From assembly GCA_030549205.1 (NCBI GenBank), contig JAUKTV010000017.1, forward strand, positions 496,001 through 560,000: a stretch of 64,000 nucleotides of DNA, read 5' to 3'. Made by a program: the position numbers and the translations under genes. The notes below the pieces were generated by a model. It searched no databases. It had not been told where the DNA came from and saw nothing but the letters and a program-made list of their open reading frames with translations. The stretch is from Apiosordaria backusii. Taxonomy: Eukaryota > Ascomycota > Sordariomycetes > Sordariales > Lasiosphaeriaceae. How positions within the stretch are numbered: position 1 is the stretch's first letter; the number at the start of each line of letters is the position of its first letter. Positions 12,001 to 22,218 of this stretch are shown piece after piece.

Positions 12001-12461
12001 TCTCCCGTTCTGATCATCACTCTTCTTCTTTCCCAAGGGAAAAGGAGATGAGTCCTGAGGTTATGCCGGTTGCTTACAGATCTTCAGTTCCGCGAGACAG
12101 CCGCAACCACAATCACAACAACCAGACAAGGGCTATGCAAGCTACGCAGTCTAACGGTGCGGACGAGATGAGTCCTGAGGTTATGCCGAGGGAGTATAGG
12201 GAGTCATCGGTTGGACAGGTTGGGCATGGTGATAGGTTGGCGAACCCTGCGCTTGCTGCTGCTGCTGGTGCTTGGGCCGGTAGGGCTGGTATGAGCTCTG
12301 GGAATGGAAATGGAAACGGAAATGTTGTTGGTGCTGGTGCCGGTGCTGGTGCTGGTCAGGGAAGGATTGTGCACAAGTGTGAGGGTTGTGGGAGGGATAA
12401 CGATATTAGTGGGTATGTGAAGGAGGCGGTGGCGAAGGTTACTGGTGGTGAGAGGTTTTAA
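9036..12461 (+). CDS. Large intrinsically disordered repeat protein
   Basis: A single uninterrupted exon encodes 1141 residues, almost all low-complexity (Ser, Gly, Ala, Thr, Pro, His, Asn, Asp). I do not recognise a named family. Two motif families recur. The first is a YN-x-(L/V)-x-(S/T)GT-x-SG type (for example YNTLPSGTASG, YNHLATGTESG, YNKLPSGTPSG, and YNTVTGHGS near the N-terminus). The second is MSPEVMPxxYRxS, four times near the C-terminus. Two hydrophobic Ala/Gly-rich stretches (AGTAAFGAGAMAYG and AAAGAAGAFGLLHH) are each followed by basic segments and could contact membranes. The end is a small conserved-looking module, HKCEGCGRDNDISGYVKEAV, whose CxxC could bind metal. There is no signal peptide. 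The long open frame with ordered repeats supports a real gene; a structural or scaffold role is only inference. Confidence 0.8.
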   Translation: MAAQHIPGAFPNSMPPTPADEPVQQPQQYYEDPDQGHHHHQRNKLHKPNDPRSHAHTDSGVGLTESEPIQPAKRNDDRWVGPSEAIGGGTYVRDDLGPYQSSQPAQPQSSQPVPPSSQAQRLARENTEEEFPIRRNNVDEQPLGATAVGAGAATQKQGPLENTDTTPRQSHEQHSDPPYWGDLPKATSGGIYNTVTGHGSANDDHAQHHHLPQRSATSERSYIVGLNADFPRGSGVYNSVSGHGSQDEENRRHSQATTAGDRNTMAGGPTGALLAAPLADIPEGQQKKTFDSPAFETNRSNVAAAPVPERLAQNNAWLAAPGSAPTDREVDMSRQPVSSSPTQRAFPLSSSPKNVRVDDTTSKSDNRNSALAGTAAFGAGAMAYGIADKHKQNKEEAQPAPGETQVRHSRSTSEDHGNRAAGGSLLRKSRDDRRNSSVDKHRSRSRSVNGEKKSKVLGIFHRHKDEEALREDTSTYEPPAQQAAHRDEPILVGTTGTTKTRNRLRKGSRSEPKDHRTSSEGPTEIDNSNHNKTKAAAGAAGAFGLLHHKNKDGKVTENRANTTTQASQQQQNPSFSSHPNQPFASQIPVSNTAQTTQSRGSGAGAGVGLDAVELAHKHDRANPVPGTATPVGLATHKHDDPSTPFEHPREPPSPPRNDVRDSHSWVPPAVIGAAASGVPSATRHLKDSTTTNPTTDQHPNTNVVYNTLPSGTASGAQPSSTNISPRGSAAHEHVDTNRAVANAPGDYNVFVSSGQPLGSSRPSESHSTQRGSSTQEPGYNHLATGTESGVKRDSGFAGGSGARNIAAASSARPSQNRSDSGPYNKLPSGTPSGVKVKPKDETRRATEPAARAYDQHTSDRNTSLPTGPTGAVFTQHRQSQPSNIDTRANDLKDLPLPASSSSPTNAHPSSHHTVVSAPVHAPPETGRATNPPPPAGENTTQRYTPFPNPELVQGMSPEVMPESYRESTSKPHELGMSPEVMPDSYRQSVSRSDHHSSSFPREKEMSPEVMPVAYRSSVPRDSRNHNHNNQTRAMQATQSNGADEMSPEVMPREYRESSVGQVGHGDRLANPALAAAAGAWAGRAGMSSGNGNGNGNVVGAGAGAGAGQGRIVHKCEGCGRDNDISGYVKEAVAKVTGGERF
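11898..12207 (+). repeat. Four MSPEVMP peptide repeats inside the disordered protein
   Basis: Units begin MSPEVMPESYRES, MSPEVMPDSYRQS, MSPEVMPVAYRSS and MSPEVMPREYRES, with spacers of unequal length. The codons differ between copies (for example AGCCCGGAGGTG against AGTCCTGAGGTT), so the peptide is conserved beyond the DNA. Confidence 0.85.
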
Positions 12462-13086
12462 AGGAGAGGGGATGGGAGAATGATGGATGGGTTTGTATGA
12501 TTAGGTTACAGGACAGTGGTGGGATGATGATTGAGTCGTGGAGTTGATTGGATTTGTTTACGTTTTTCCTAGTATAGCCAGGTCGCAATGAGCAACGAGT
12601 AACAAGAGCCCCTGAAGAGCCTTGGTGCAATACACCTGCATGTGAATATGAACATTGACAAGTCTGGACGATATTGGGCTATACCCGACTCTACCGAGCC
12701 ATCAACCGAAAGATGGGGAAGGTTGATCCCCCGCATTGCCAATCTTCTATACTTCTCCAACTGAAACATCGGAGAGTGTGCTGGGTCCCGGGCTCACTAT
12801 GGCAATTTAGGCGTAACCAGACTTCAGCCTCGCTCTGGTGTTAGAGCTATGGGGAGAACGCAGCCAAGAATCCGTCACGGTTGTAGCTCATTTGAGGCTA
12901 TAATACTTGAGCCCTTATAACGTGACAGCCGGGTCAAATACCGGACGCGCGGCTATCAGACACGGCATGTACACGATCTCATATCGAGGATGTGCATAAA
13001 ATGACCATTTCTTCAACCTCCGTTCTCCATGATGCCCTCTCGTCCAGCCAAGATCTCTTTTGCCTCTCCGGTCTCTCATCCTCACC
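12462..13086. other. Intergenic
   Basis: The 3' flank of the disordered-protein gene and promoter of the feruloyl esterase. Nothing else is recognised. Confidence 0.5.
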
Positions 13087-13962
13087 ATGGCATTCTCCCT
13101 TACCTCCCTCCTCGGGCTCCTCGCCCTCTGCCCAACCGCCTCCCTTGCCCTTCGCCCTTCCTCCGGGTGCAACAAGGCCCCCGCCCTCGTCACTCCTTCT
13201 TCTACCACCACCCCGTTGAGAATCACCTCCAACAACAAACAACGCGAGTTCTTCGTCCGTCTCCCCCCCAACTACAACTCTGCCGTCCCGCACAGGCTGA
13301 TCTTCACCCTCCACGCCCTGGGGGGAACAGCACAACAAGTCATCGCCGGCCAGGGCGGGTACCTCCCCTACTACGGCCTGCCTCCCCTCGCCAATAGTTC
13401 CGACGTCCCGACAGTGTTTGTCGTCCCCAATGGGCTGAACAACGGCTGGCAGAACCAGAATGGGGAGGATGTTACCTTCCTTCGCAACGTCCTCACCACA
13501 GTGGAGGGGGATCTCTGTATTGATCAGGATCTCCGTTTCAGCACGGGGTTTTCCTACGGCGGGGCGATGAGCTACAGTCTGGCTTGCTCCCTAGGGAAGG
13601 AGATCAGAGCCGTGGCGGTATTGAGCGGTAACCCGCAGATTAGCGGGTGCAGCGGGGGCACGGAGGCGGTGGCGTATTACGGGCAGCATGGGACTGGTGA
13701 TAACGTCTTGCCTTTGGCGCAGGCGAGGCAGATGAGGGATCGGTTTCTGAAGAATAATGGGTGTGCGAGTCAGGCGGAACCGGCGGTGCCGGCGAGTGGG
13801 AGCCAGGGGAAGGTCAAGACTGTTTATACGGGTTGTCAGACTGATAAGCCGGTGACCTTTGTGGTTTTTGATGGGGGGCATGTTCCTACGCCTAGGGAGC
13901 CGGGGCAAGGGGAGACGTTTACGCATGGCGAGACGTGGGAGTTTTTTGGGCAGTTTAAGTGA
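13087..13962 (+). CDS. Secreted feruloyl esterase, CE1 family
   Basis: Predicted extracellular esterase that releases ferulic and related acids from arabinoxylan or pectin. Single exon, 291 residues. The ATG at 13087 gives a clean signal peptide (MAFSLTSLLGLLALCPTASLA); an in-frame ATG nine codons earlier would spoil it. The mature part begins RPSSGCNKAP and shows the esterase nucleophile elbow GFSYGGAMS (Ser in GxSxG). The candidate catalytic Asp lies in QHGTGDNV and the His in DGGHVP near the C-terminus. The oxyanion region is LHALGGTA. No carbohydrate-binding module is present, as in single-domain type D or LPXC-like enzymes. The later half switches to G/T-ending codons compared with the C-rich first half. 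Confidence 0.9.
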   Translation: MAFSLTSLLGLLALCPTASLALRPSSGCNKAPALVTPSSTTTPLRITSNNKQREFFVRLPPNYNSAVPHRLIFTLHALGGTAQQVIAGQGGYLPYYGLPPLANSSDVPTVFVVPNGLNNGWQNQNGEDVTFLRNVLTTVEGDLCIDQDLRFSTGFSYGGAMSYSLACSLGKEIRAVAVLSGNPQISGCSGGTEAVAYYGQHGTGDNVLPLAQARQMRDRFLKNNGCASQAEPAVPASGSQGKVKTVYTGCQTDKPVTFVVFDGGHVPTPREPGQGETFTHGETWEFFGQFK

Positions 13963-14270
13963 GATAAGGTCGGCTGAAAGATATTGGGAGAGGGGGGTGA
14001 AGGGGAATAGGAAGGTTGTTACTGTCGTTTAGGTAAGACGGATTTCGAGAGAGGATAGGTCCTTAACAATTATCTCAGGGGTTGAAAAGGGGGTAGATTG
14101 TGGTGGTGGGTGAAGTGGCTTATGTAATGCAACTTGGCAGGCAACTGTTGCTAGGCTCCACTTTTGGGAAACTATTCCCGTGCGTGAAGTGTGAGCAATC
14201 ACGAGAGGGGTTGCTCTTCTCGCTTTCTTGCCAACTTTGTTTGTAGTATTTGAACACAAAATCGAAAACC
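13963..14270. other. Intergenic
   Basis: A short gap between two rightward genes. No feature is seen. Confidence 0.5.
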
Positions 14271-15240
14271 ATGACCTCCAACGCTCAAAAGCCAGGGGAG
14301 CCTTTTGTTCCCACCAAACTCATCAAGCACTTCCAGGCCAACCACACGACCCGCGACGCTCAGAGCAGTGGGTGGTCCGCGTTGTGGGACTCGCAGCAAA
14401 ACGACCTCTGGGACAGAGGAAAGCCCTCGCCTGCGCTTATTGACTTTATTGAGTCTGCGCCATGGCCTGCGCCCGAGGGGAGGCGGCCAAAGGCGTTGGT
14501 GCCGGTATGTTTTACATTTGACAGGCATGGGCGAATAAAGTGTTGACATTGACTATAGGGCTGCGGGAAAGGCTATGATGTCGTCATGCTAGCTCTGCAT
14601 GGCTTCGATGTTTATGGTCTTGAAGTCTCGCCCGCTGGAGTCGAGACTGCCAGGGCGTATGCTGCTGGCCAGCTGAAAGCACCTTTTGCATACAACTATG
14701 GGGATGGAAATCAAGATAAATATTCGAAAGACAAGCGAGGAGAGGTTACTTTCCTGGTTGGAGATTTCTTCAAGCGCGACTGGGAGAGCAAGTGTGTCCG
14801 CGAGGGCGAGACCTTTGGCGGGTTTGATCTTATTTACGACTACACGGTAAGCGCACTCGGATCATCTGTGGTTCGCGGGAATAAGATGCTGACCAGCCAA
14901 GTTCTTATGTGCTCTCCTCCCAGAAATGCGACAAGACTGGGGCCGTCGGATGGGAGAGCTGCTTGGACCTCACCCTGCGAAGTTGGTCTGCCTGGAGTTT
15001 CCGCTGTACAAAGATCTCAAGCTTCCCGGTCCACCTTGGGGTTTGCGAGAGGGGATCTACTACGATGTGTTGGCTGGCGGTGGGACCGGGGTCTTTGATA
15101 ATGACGAAGCAGCCCAAGCGGCGCTGCAACGGCCAATCAAGGGACCAATGGAACGAGTGTCCCGCATCATGCCTCCTCGGACGTATCCGCAAGGAGAAGG
15201 AACGGATCAGCTGGGCATCTGGCAGCTCAAAAGCCGGTAA
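14271..15240 (+). CDS. TPMT-family thiol S-methyltransferase
   Basis: Predicted cytosolic SAM-dependent methyltransferase of the thiopurine methyltransferase superfamily; fungal members methylate small thiols or halides. Exons 14271-14504, 14559-14846 and 14902-15240 give 286 residues. The introns of 54 and 55 bases (GTATGT...TAG and GTAAGC...AAG) are both phase 0. The substrate-gating N-terminal helix (WSALWDSQQNDLWDRG) is followed by the SAM-binding motif GCGKGYDVVMLALHG with LEVS at the end of strand 2. FDLIYDYTFLCALLPEMR then spans the second junction and matches the family's post-II motif closely, which confirms the splice. The C-terminal part (GPPWGLREGIYYDVL) is also typical. The start is the first ATG in frame; upstream is only a TTG. 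The substrate is unknown. Confidence 0.9.
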
Positions 15241-16242
15241 GAAAAAGCAACAGCAAAATCCGAATTCCCGGAAAGGGCCTTATTCCGTCATTTACACTCC
15301 AACGTACCCCTGACTGGACCCCCAAATCAAGCAGGTGCGGAAACAAGCTTTAGGTCAATCAAGAGGTCATGGACACACACGTCAGCACTATAAATTTCTT
15401 GGACGTCTAATCATGACAAATCCAAAGCAATAACCAACTACCGCACTTCACCAATCTGGACCCTTGCTCGAACAGGAAACGTCTGCAGAGTTTGACATTG
15501 GAACATGACTATACCCCGCGTTCGCAGTAAGATAAACGAGCTGCGAGTTGGAGTGTATTTAATAAACAAACCCAGCGCGGCAATTCAACCGCCCACTTCA
15601 ACCGGAACGGGGTCTGGGGTTTTTACCATGGGCGGCCCGTTGGGGAAGGTGTGCTCGGCCCATCCAACTCCCTGGCCAGCCCTGAAGGACCGTTTGTCAG
15701 TGCGACGATCCGGGGAAAAGCGCCGCAAAACGGGTCTGCATAATGCATTAGTAGTCACTTTCGGCTTTTCCCCATCATCAAGTCCAAGACTGGGGGGCAT
15801 TCATACTGCTACTACCTTTGCACCTGTCAAAGTTTGGCAGGTAATTTGTGATCGACCTGGGCGACTGGGGCTGAACCGACTTTAAATCGTGTTTGGGTCC
15901 AGACTTTTTGAGGTTGAAATCAAGACGCGCGACTGCGTTGGTGATGAAAATTCCTTACAGGTATAGCAGAGGTTGGAGTATTATACATGTCTGACACATG
16001 CTATGAGGGGAGTAGTATACCCCATAACGAAAGGAAGGTCATGGAGGAATTATCCCCGGTTTTTGTCAGTCCGAATCACACCTCCCACCACCAACATGTA
16101 TCATCTATGATCTCGTGCTCCCGCATTTGAAATCCTTCAAGATCTGAATAAAATCCCATGTGACCCCCTTTCTTGAGCTTCTGAATTTCCTCATCGCCAA
16201 CCGCACTCCATCCTTTCTTTTTTTGACCCACAATCGTCAACA
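15241..16242. other. 1 kb intergenic region
   Basis: The 3' flank of the methyltransferase and promoter of the secreted protein. A 126-codon ORF at 15505-15885 has no protein-like features and was not called. Confidence 0.5.
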
Positions 16243-16966
16243 ATGAAGACTTCACTATCTACTCTCCTCCTGCTAGGAGCAGCAGCACCCACCCTAGCAG
16301 CTCCAAGCGTAATAGACGACTTTGTCGGCCAAGGCCAAATCCACGTCCTCAACTCCAGCTCCTATGTCGCGGCCAACCCAGCAACCGACACCATCGGCTG
16401 CCTGACCGCTTCTGGTTTGCTCTCTTCAAGCAACTGCGCGACATTCACCCGAACCGAAAATTACCCCTACATGCTTGTCTCCTCCCAGGGGCTCTGCACG
16501 TTCAACGACAAGAGCATGCCCAACAACAAGGACAGCTACTACGGCAAAAACACGTACGCGTGGCACTGCACCCAGGGGGTCAAGTCGGGGGATGATGGGG
16601 AGAGGTATTATACTGTTGTGAGTACATCCGCACTTGTCCCAGTGACAAAAACAGCTTGCTGATTGGGAGGTGACTCGGAAGAATGGATTTAAATACCCAT
16701 ACCTCTGCAACGGGAATCTTGGGTGCTACTACGATATCCCGGCTGCTCCGGAAAAGCAAGCAGATAACGATGATGATGACGATGACAGGGTTGCGGTCCA
16801 AGAGGTAGGGAAGACAAAGGCTGTGCAGCCTGTTTGGCAGTTTTTCTGGGGGAGTCACCAGATGGGGATCACGCCCGGGCATTTGCAGGTGTTGTGGCTT
16901 TGGGTGCCAGCGAGGGATGCCGCCAAGGAGAAGAGAGATGGGGAACAAGTCAGGTTGGCTATGTAG
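16243..16966 (+). CDS. Small secreted cysteine-containing protein
   Basis: I do not recognise the family. It begins with a clear signal peptide (MKTSLSTLLLLGAAAPTLAAP). The mature protein is about 205 residues, with cysteines in IGCLTAS, SSNCATF, GLCTF, WHCTQG, YLCNG and LGCYYD, an even number suited to disulfides. Exon 1 is 16243-16617, ending before GTGAGT. Exon 2 starts at 16655 (CAG acceptor, 37-base intron, reading LADWEVTRKNG) or at 16670 (GAG acceptor, 52-base intron, reading VTRKNG). Both are in frame; the first reads better but needs an unusually short intron. An Asp run (DNDDDDDD) precedes the C-terminal domain. An extracellular, effector-like or cell-wall role is only inferred from the signal peptide. 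Confidence 0.75.
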
Positions 16967-17309
16967 CGGGGGGTGCTTCCAGGTTGTAGGTCTAGCGAGC
17001 CGGTCATGAGAGAGGCCGATACTGGTCAGGCAGGCTGTTTAGGGGCGGTGGGATGGGAGGGTGGTATATGGTAAATTCTAGGAGTAGCAAGAGGAAGGAA
17101 CGACGTACCTAGGTAGTCTAAGGGGTCTTGCTGGCCACAAAACTTTTGAAAATATTATTTCTTTGAAAAAAAAAGATCGTTTGCCCACCAACATTTTCTC
17201 TCTCTTTTTCGTTTGCGAACCAAGAACAACACGTCTCGTCACGAAAGAATGTAGGACCACAAAGCGTTCACGGCCGCTGTGCGCGCGAGCAACGCGTGGG
17301 CTTGCGAAA
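16967..17309. other. Intergenic
   Basis: No gene is seen. It includes a short A run near 17165. Confidence 0.45.
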
Positions 17310-18192
17310 ATGACTGAGCGAGTCGCGCCCGCACACGGCGTGTGAGCAGCAGCAGGCGGACCACGACGACGTTGTTCCCAAGATTGCCGGCGCCCCCTCG
17401 CGCAAAGGGAGGAATGTAGGTGATGATGTTTCAATTGAGCTTTAGCAGAAGAAGCCCAAGATCACAGAGAAGTACATTACCGCGTTGGTAGGTTTACAAT
17501 GTTCTTTGTTGTCTCCAGTCCTTTATCTAAGTACTCCTACCAGAGCAACTAGGAGCCGAGTATACCAACATTTTGCTCTAGGATGAGTGGCACAACGAGC
17601 TCGACGCCCTTTGCGAGGACTGGGCTCTGGAAGTGTTTGGTCGGCTGCTTATGTTCATCCACTCTGGAGTGGTTCTGCAAGCCAATCAGCGCGAGATGGC
17701 CTTGGAGCTCTCTGATCATGGGCAACCGCGTGATCGGCCCTCTGTACCGCCAGTTTCACAAGTTGCGGCACCCCAACTCGGACGTCTTCCGCCCTACCAT
17801 GGACTGTGTTCTCTGGAGGAAGATCCAGGACAAGTACATCAAGCGAAAGGAGGAAATCGACGCCAAGTATGACCGCCCGCTGAGGCGTTGCTCTTGTGTC
17901 GCGCGAGTTCATGATAATATCAGGTATAGGGACAACCGGTGAGCAAAGTTCTATACCTATATCTGCATTTTAGCCTATAAGCTGACCATGCCTTGCTAGT
18001 CAATTCTTTCCTTTTCTTCCCGTGGAGCTGTTGCAGAACTGGACGCCCTACTACCTCGGCCAGCAATGCCTGCAGATCGAGACTGAGACTGTCCGGACAC
18101 CTCCCCAGCAACGCTGGCTTACCAACGTCACTATTTTCGACCGAAGCGGCAAGCCATTCATTGTGACTCTTCCTGTCACCTCGGCTCTTTAA
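17310..18192 (+). pseudogene. Probable decayed gene, unknown family
   Basis: Protein-like pieces occur in order but not in one frame. From 17347 a frame reads EQQQADHDDVVPKIAGAP and on to SIEL, then TAG, then QKKPKITEKYITAL. A GT...CTCTAG intron leads from this to DEWHNELDALCEDWALEVFG. Near 17717 the sense continues one frame over as MGNRVIGPLYRQFHKL and KIQDKYIKRKEEIDAKYD. A last intron (GTGAGC...GCTAG) joins it to QFFPFLPVELLQNWTPYY and the stop at 18190-18192. The TAG is what CAG becomes by a C-to-T change at CpA, the RIP context. Alternatively the stop is intronic: an ATG at 17310 (MTERVAPAHG) could splice to CAGAAGAAG. Even so the frameshift near 17717 remains. I cannot name the family. 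Confidence 0.45.
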
Positions 18193-19127
18193 CCTGTTCT
18201 CCCTGCCCAGAAATGGAGCATCAGCAGTCGGAAGGCCTGAGGAAACCTTACTGCCGTTCTGATCCCACTACAACTTGCCCTTGACGATACAGACGGCGGA
18301 CTGTATGGGCGATGATCTTCACTGTCGATCCTATCAAGCATTTTGGTATCGAAGCATGTTCGCATCGAAACGCTGCCACAAGACAATAGAAAAGGTGAGC
18401 TTCACAGACTGATACAATGCTACCAGATTGAAATACAGGACTCAAACTAAGAGTTGCCCTTAGGCCTAACGCTCCCCCAAATAGGCCGAGAACGTTTGCC
18501 CGGCGCCTCTTCTTCAGACATTCAAAGGCCTTGTACAACATTTTCAGGCCCCTCTTTTTCCTAAACACACATGCGAACACCATTCAAGGCCGGTATCGAC
18601 AGCCGCAAGGGGCCCTCCATCTAACAATCTCACGTGTCAAGGGACATATGGACCTCCTTCAGCTAATACAGCTCACATAGCTCAATAGTACACAAGTCAT
18701 AAATCGTTCAACTTTGGGGGTATCTATCTAACTTCTGTCAACATCTTATTCCCCAGCGAGAGGCCCACGACGTCGAGATTATCCCCCGTTAAGCTCATCA
18801 GTCATCAAAGTGTGCCATCGCTGCAAAAAAGTGAACATTTCGCAACCTTTTCGTACAGGCTTGTTTTGGAGCCTCCCCCAAGAAGCTTTCTTGCATGATG
18901 ATTATGTGCAGCCATTAGCACTTATATCAACTGACAGACTTCTCTCTCACTCCTAGACCTTGATCCTCTGACGAGACCGACTGACCGGCCCTCTCTGACA
19001 TCGCTGGCGGCTTGCATGAGTTGCATGATAAGTTATGAATCGCTTCTCCCCTTCCCTTTCTTCTCCTTATTAATACCAGGTTGTTGTGCAATGCAATGTG
19101 GCTGATGTTTCTTGTTCCTCCTCAGCT
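18193..19127. other. Intergenic
   Basis: A shared 3' side between the decayed gene and the leftward LIS1 gene. No supported frame or RNA gene. Confidence 0.5.
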
Positions 19128-20668
19128 TCAGTTGGCAAAAATCCTCACGTTCAAATCAACACTCCCCGTAGCAATGACACACCGAATCTGCACTTCACCA
19201 CCCGCACCAGCTGCTCCCGCTGCCTTCCTTGGTGTCCCATTCGATTCTCCATTCGCCCCATCACCATTGGCCGCGGGGACATCCTTGACAATCGAAGGCG
19301 CCCACCGAATACACTGCACGAAATGCCCATGCGCGTCCCCTATGGTCTTGACACACCTGCCCTCTTGGGTCAGATCCCAGCACCGCAACGTATAATCATC
19401 CGCCACCGACAACAAGTATTTCCCACCAGGGTGGAAGACAAGACCCCGCACCCAGTTGTCGTGTCCCACCAAGATCTTGATGCAAGTTCCCCTCGCATCC
19501 CACAACCGAATCGTCTTGTCTCTCGAGCCTGTCGCCATGAATTCCACCGCGCTCGTGGCTGGTGGTTTCTTCACCCCCGCCATGGCAGCAAGATGTGGAT
19601 AGGAAGCTGCCGGGGCAATGGCACAGCACAACACAACATGTTCATGACCAATCAGCGTGGTCTTTGGCTCCGGGTTCGGTATCGACACATCCCACAACCG
19701 GCCGGTGTAATCGTCACTGGTGGAGAGGATAAACCTCCCATCAATGGATGGGCAGACGTCGCGTACCCATTCCGCATGGCCCCGAAGGGTCTTTACGCAA
19801 TAACCTGTGCTTACGTCCCATATCCTCAACGTCTTGTCTCGACTGGCGCTGACAAGGAGATTGCCAGCACCACCTGCTACCCCTGACGGAATAAATCGAA
19901 CGGCGCTGACGCTGTGGTCGTGGCCGGGAAGGGTCCGAATATTCTTGTAGTCGTCTGATGGATCCCACAGCTTGATGGTCAAGTCTGAACTGCACGAGGC
20001 AAGCAGGGTGTTTCCGCGAGGTCCGCCAAAATCGACGTCGAGAACAGCCTTCGTGTGGCCTTTAATCGTCCTTTCGAGCTCGCCCAACTCCCAATCCCAA
20101 ATCTTGATGGTCTGGTCCTCCGAGCCCGATGCTAGTGATGAGAATACTGGGTGAAAGGCGACGCATGTGATTGGGTTTCGGTGGGATTGGAGCGTGTGCC
20201 GGGCTGGGGATTTGGGCAGCCAGGCTACTGGATCCTTATTTTGTCGGGATGTGGGGGTGGTGTTCTGGAGCTCTGATTGTAACACACTATTCCGGGACTC
20301 GAGGTCCATGATCTGGGAGAGGGTGTCAGGCGAGCCAGGCCGGCAAACACGAGAAGAATGGACCAGCGACTCACCTTCTTTTGTAACCGCACCACACTCG
20401 TCCACTTCTTCTCCAGCAGACCCTCATACTTCTTGGAGGTTGCGGGATCAAAAACATCTTCCCCAAGGTTTAACTCTGTTCGCAAAGCTGACGCGGTATT
20501 TGAGAGGTTGTTGGCAGTGAGGTAGGCGATCATCGCTTTGTGTCTGCATCGTCCGTCAGTCGCTGCCTCGGCTTCGTCAAACCCAACCCCGCCCCCTCTG
20601 GACGAGAGCACACGACGGAAAACCTACAGCTCCTCAGCCTGGCGGGTGGTCAGGATGTTGGTATTCAT
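19128..20668 (-). CDS. PAC1: LIS1 / PAC1 dynein regulator (WD40)
   Basis: Nuclear distribution protein that binds cytoplasmic dynein at microtubule plus ends and controls nuclear migration and hyphal growth. Minus-strand exons 20668-20628, 20543-20375 and 20312-19128 encode 464 residues. The first, 41-base exon (MNTNILTTRQAEE) and the 84- and 62-base introns give a continuous LisH motif (HKAMIAYLTANNLSNTASAL). Next come a short coiled coil ([22 protein letters not shown]) and the basic linker. Seven WD40 blades follow, ending IKIWDW, IKLWDP, LRIWDV, GRLWDV, IRLWDA, LRCWDL and NVRIFAN. The order and length match LIS1 proteins. The last blades carry a fungal insertion rich in Gly, Ala and Asn. 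It is transcribed divergently from the Stu2-like gene. Confidence 0.96.
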
Positions 20669-22218
20669 CGCGGAGACTCGGAGGGCACTCTGGAGCCCCC
20701 GGGCCGTGCCGTTCTGCTAGAGTGGGAGACAGGGAACTCGCAGGGGAATTTATCGGCCTGAAATCAGCGGTCGGGAACCTTCTCGTCTCGGGGGCCGTTG
20801 GGTCGAAATCGGTATGTTGAGAAAAAAGGGACTCTTTAATCGTTGTTCAAAGTGGGCATGGAAGGATGGCAGAAGGTTGTTGGTGACAAACAGCAGCGGT
20901 GGGTAAAGGGGCGCTTTGTTCGAGAAGGTTTCGTCGAATGTGCTGTTTCAATCCCAATCCTCAGATGCACGCGTGGATGGATAGGTGGAGGGGTCGCGAA
21001 AAGTGGACCTGGGGAACTGGGGAAGCGTCCAGGGTTGTGGTTGGGCTTCGGCAGAAGCAGCGTGAGAATCAGGGCTGAGGATGGGATTTCTGGCTGGAGG
21101 TGGACGTGGTGTGGAAAATGGATGTCATGGTATCTTCAACGGGAACCCAGCGGGGCAACACAACACTTGAAACTCGAAGCAAGCTCCAATACATCCAATT
21201 TCCATGTTCGCTGCCAGACCCGCCAAGACAGAGAAGCCGGGCCACGACAGCTGCCATATTAGAAGGCTGCCAGTCGAAGCAAGCCACAACCGTGACATCA
21301 CCTGAGCCACAATGTGGTTCGGTTTCTCCAGCAATGCACGGTTCACATCGAAATTGTCCCATGTCAACAATTGCCAGATCGTCAGTGGAAAGTTAGGGTC
21401 CAGTCGACATCCCGGCAGTCAGAGAATAAGGAAGAGAGCTTATGGACGAGCGGTGCATTTGTGCATAGATTTGGATAAGGGCACAGCAGTCACCATTTCG
21501 GAGTAAATGAAGCAGGAACACCACCAAACTCTGTCGAGAACATTCCTTATCGATTGTGGTGTTTATCTGCATACGCATCCGTAGGGCAGCCGAGAGTGAC
21601 AGCGAAGGGACCCACACCCACCTGTCCCGCAGAGCCAAGAGCCAGGGCCAGGGCGCCCTGGACACGCTTTCTCAACTGGAGTCAGCCTTGAGCGAGAAAT
21701 CTTGGGCGGCAAGTCACAACAACTGCAATTGTCAACAACCACCGCGCAGAATAACGATTTCGGCGATATCCTCACCACAATCACCCCTTGCCGAGCAAGA
21801 GCAGCCCTGCGCTCTCCTTCTTGAAGCCAATCACGCGCTGCATCTCGGCCTCCAAACCAACAAACCGCAAAGAAAACAGCAGCTGGCTTTGTTGCTTCAC
21901 CCCTCGCACGTATGTCACCTCTCTGGCTTTCTCTTCTTGAGCCTCACTACGGCCAATAACCCAGATGCGCATCGGTTCCTCTGACTGCGCACCTCGCTGG
22001 CTGCTATGATGGGCCGCTGGAAACCGCGTTGGCTGCAGAAGCTAATCAAGCGCACTTCGACTCTAGGCTCAGAAAAACCAAACACTTGCCTCTCGACCGA
22101 CAGGCCCACCGCTTACACCAACCAGCCTGTTCAAAGTCCACAAAAGAACTTGCTGAAATCTTGTCTCCTCGATTCTAGCTCTACCACAACGACACCATCC
22201 ATTGAAGGACAGCCCGCC
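20669..22218. promoter_or_regulatory. Bidirectional promoter region, LIS1 / Stu2
   Basis: This 1.55 kb region separates the ATG of LIS1 (leftward) from the ATG of the TOG-domain gene (rightward), so it must hold both promoters and leaders. The ORFs inside it are short and lack protein character. I could not pick out a specific factor-binding site with confidence. Confidence 0.6.

Noticed and set aside
15505..15885. 126-codon plus-strand frame
   Set aside because: No signal peptide, domain or splice context; composition as expected by chance.
17340..17444. Reading the TAG after SIEL as certain proof of a pseudogene
   Set aside because: A weak GTGTGA donor could remove it as an intron, so I rely more on the frameshift near 17717.
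19086..19886. 266-codon plus-strand frame
   Set aside because: Antisense to the LIS1 WD40 region; no domain of its own.
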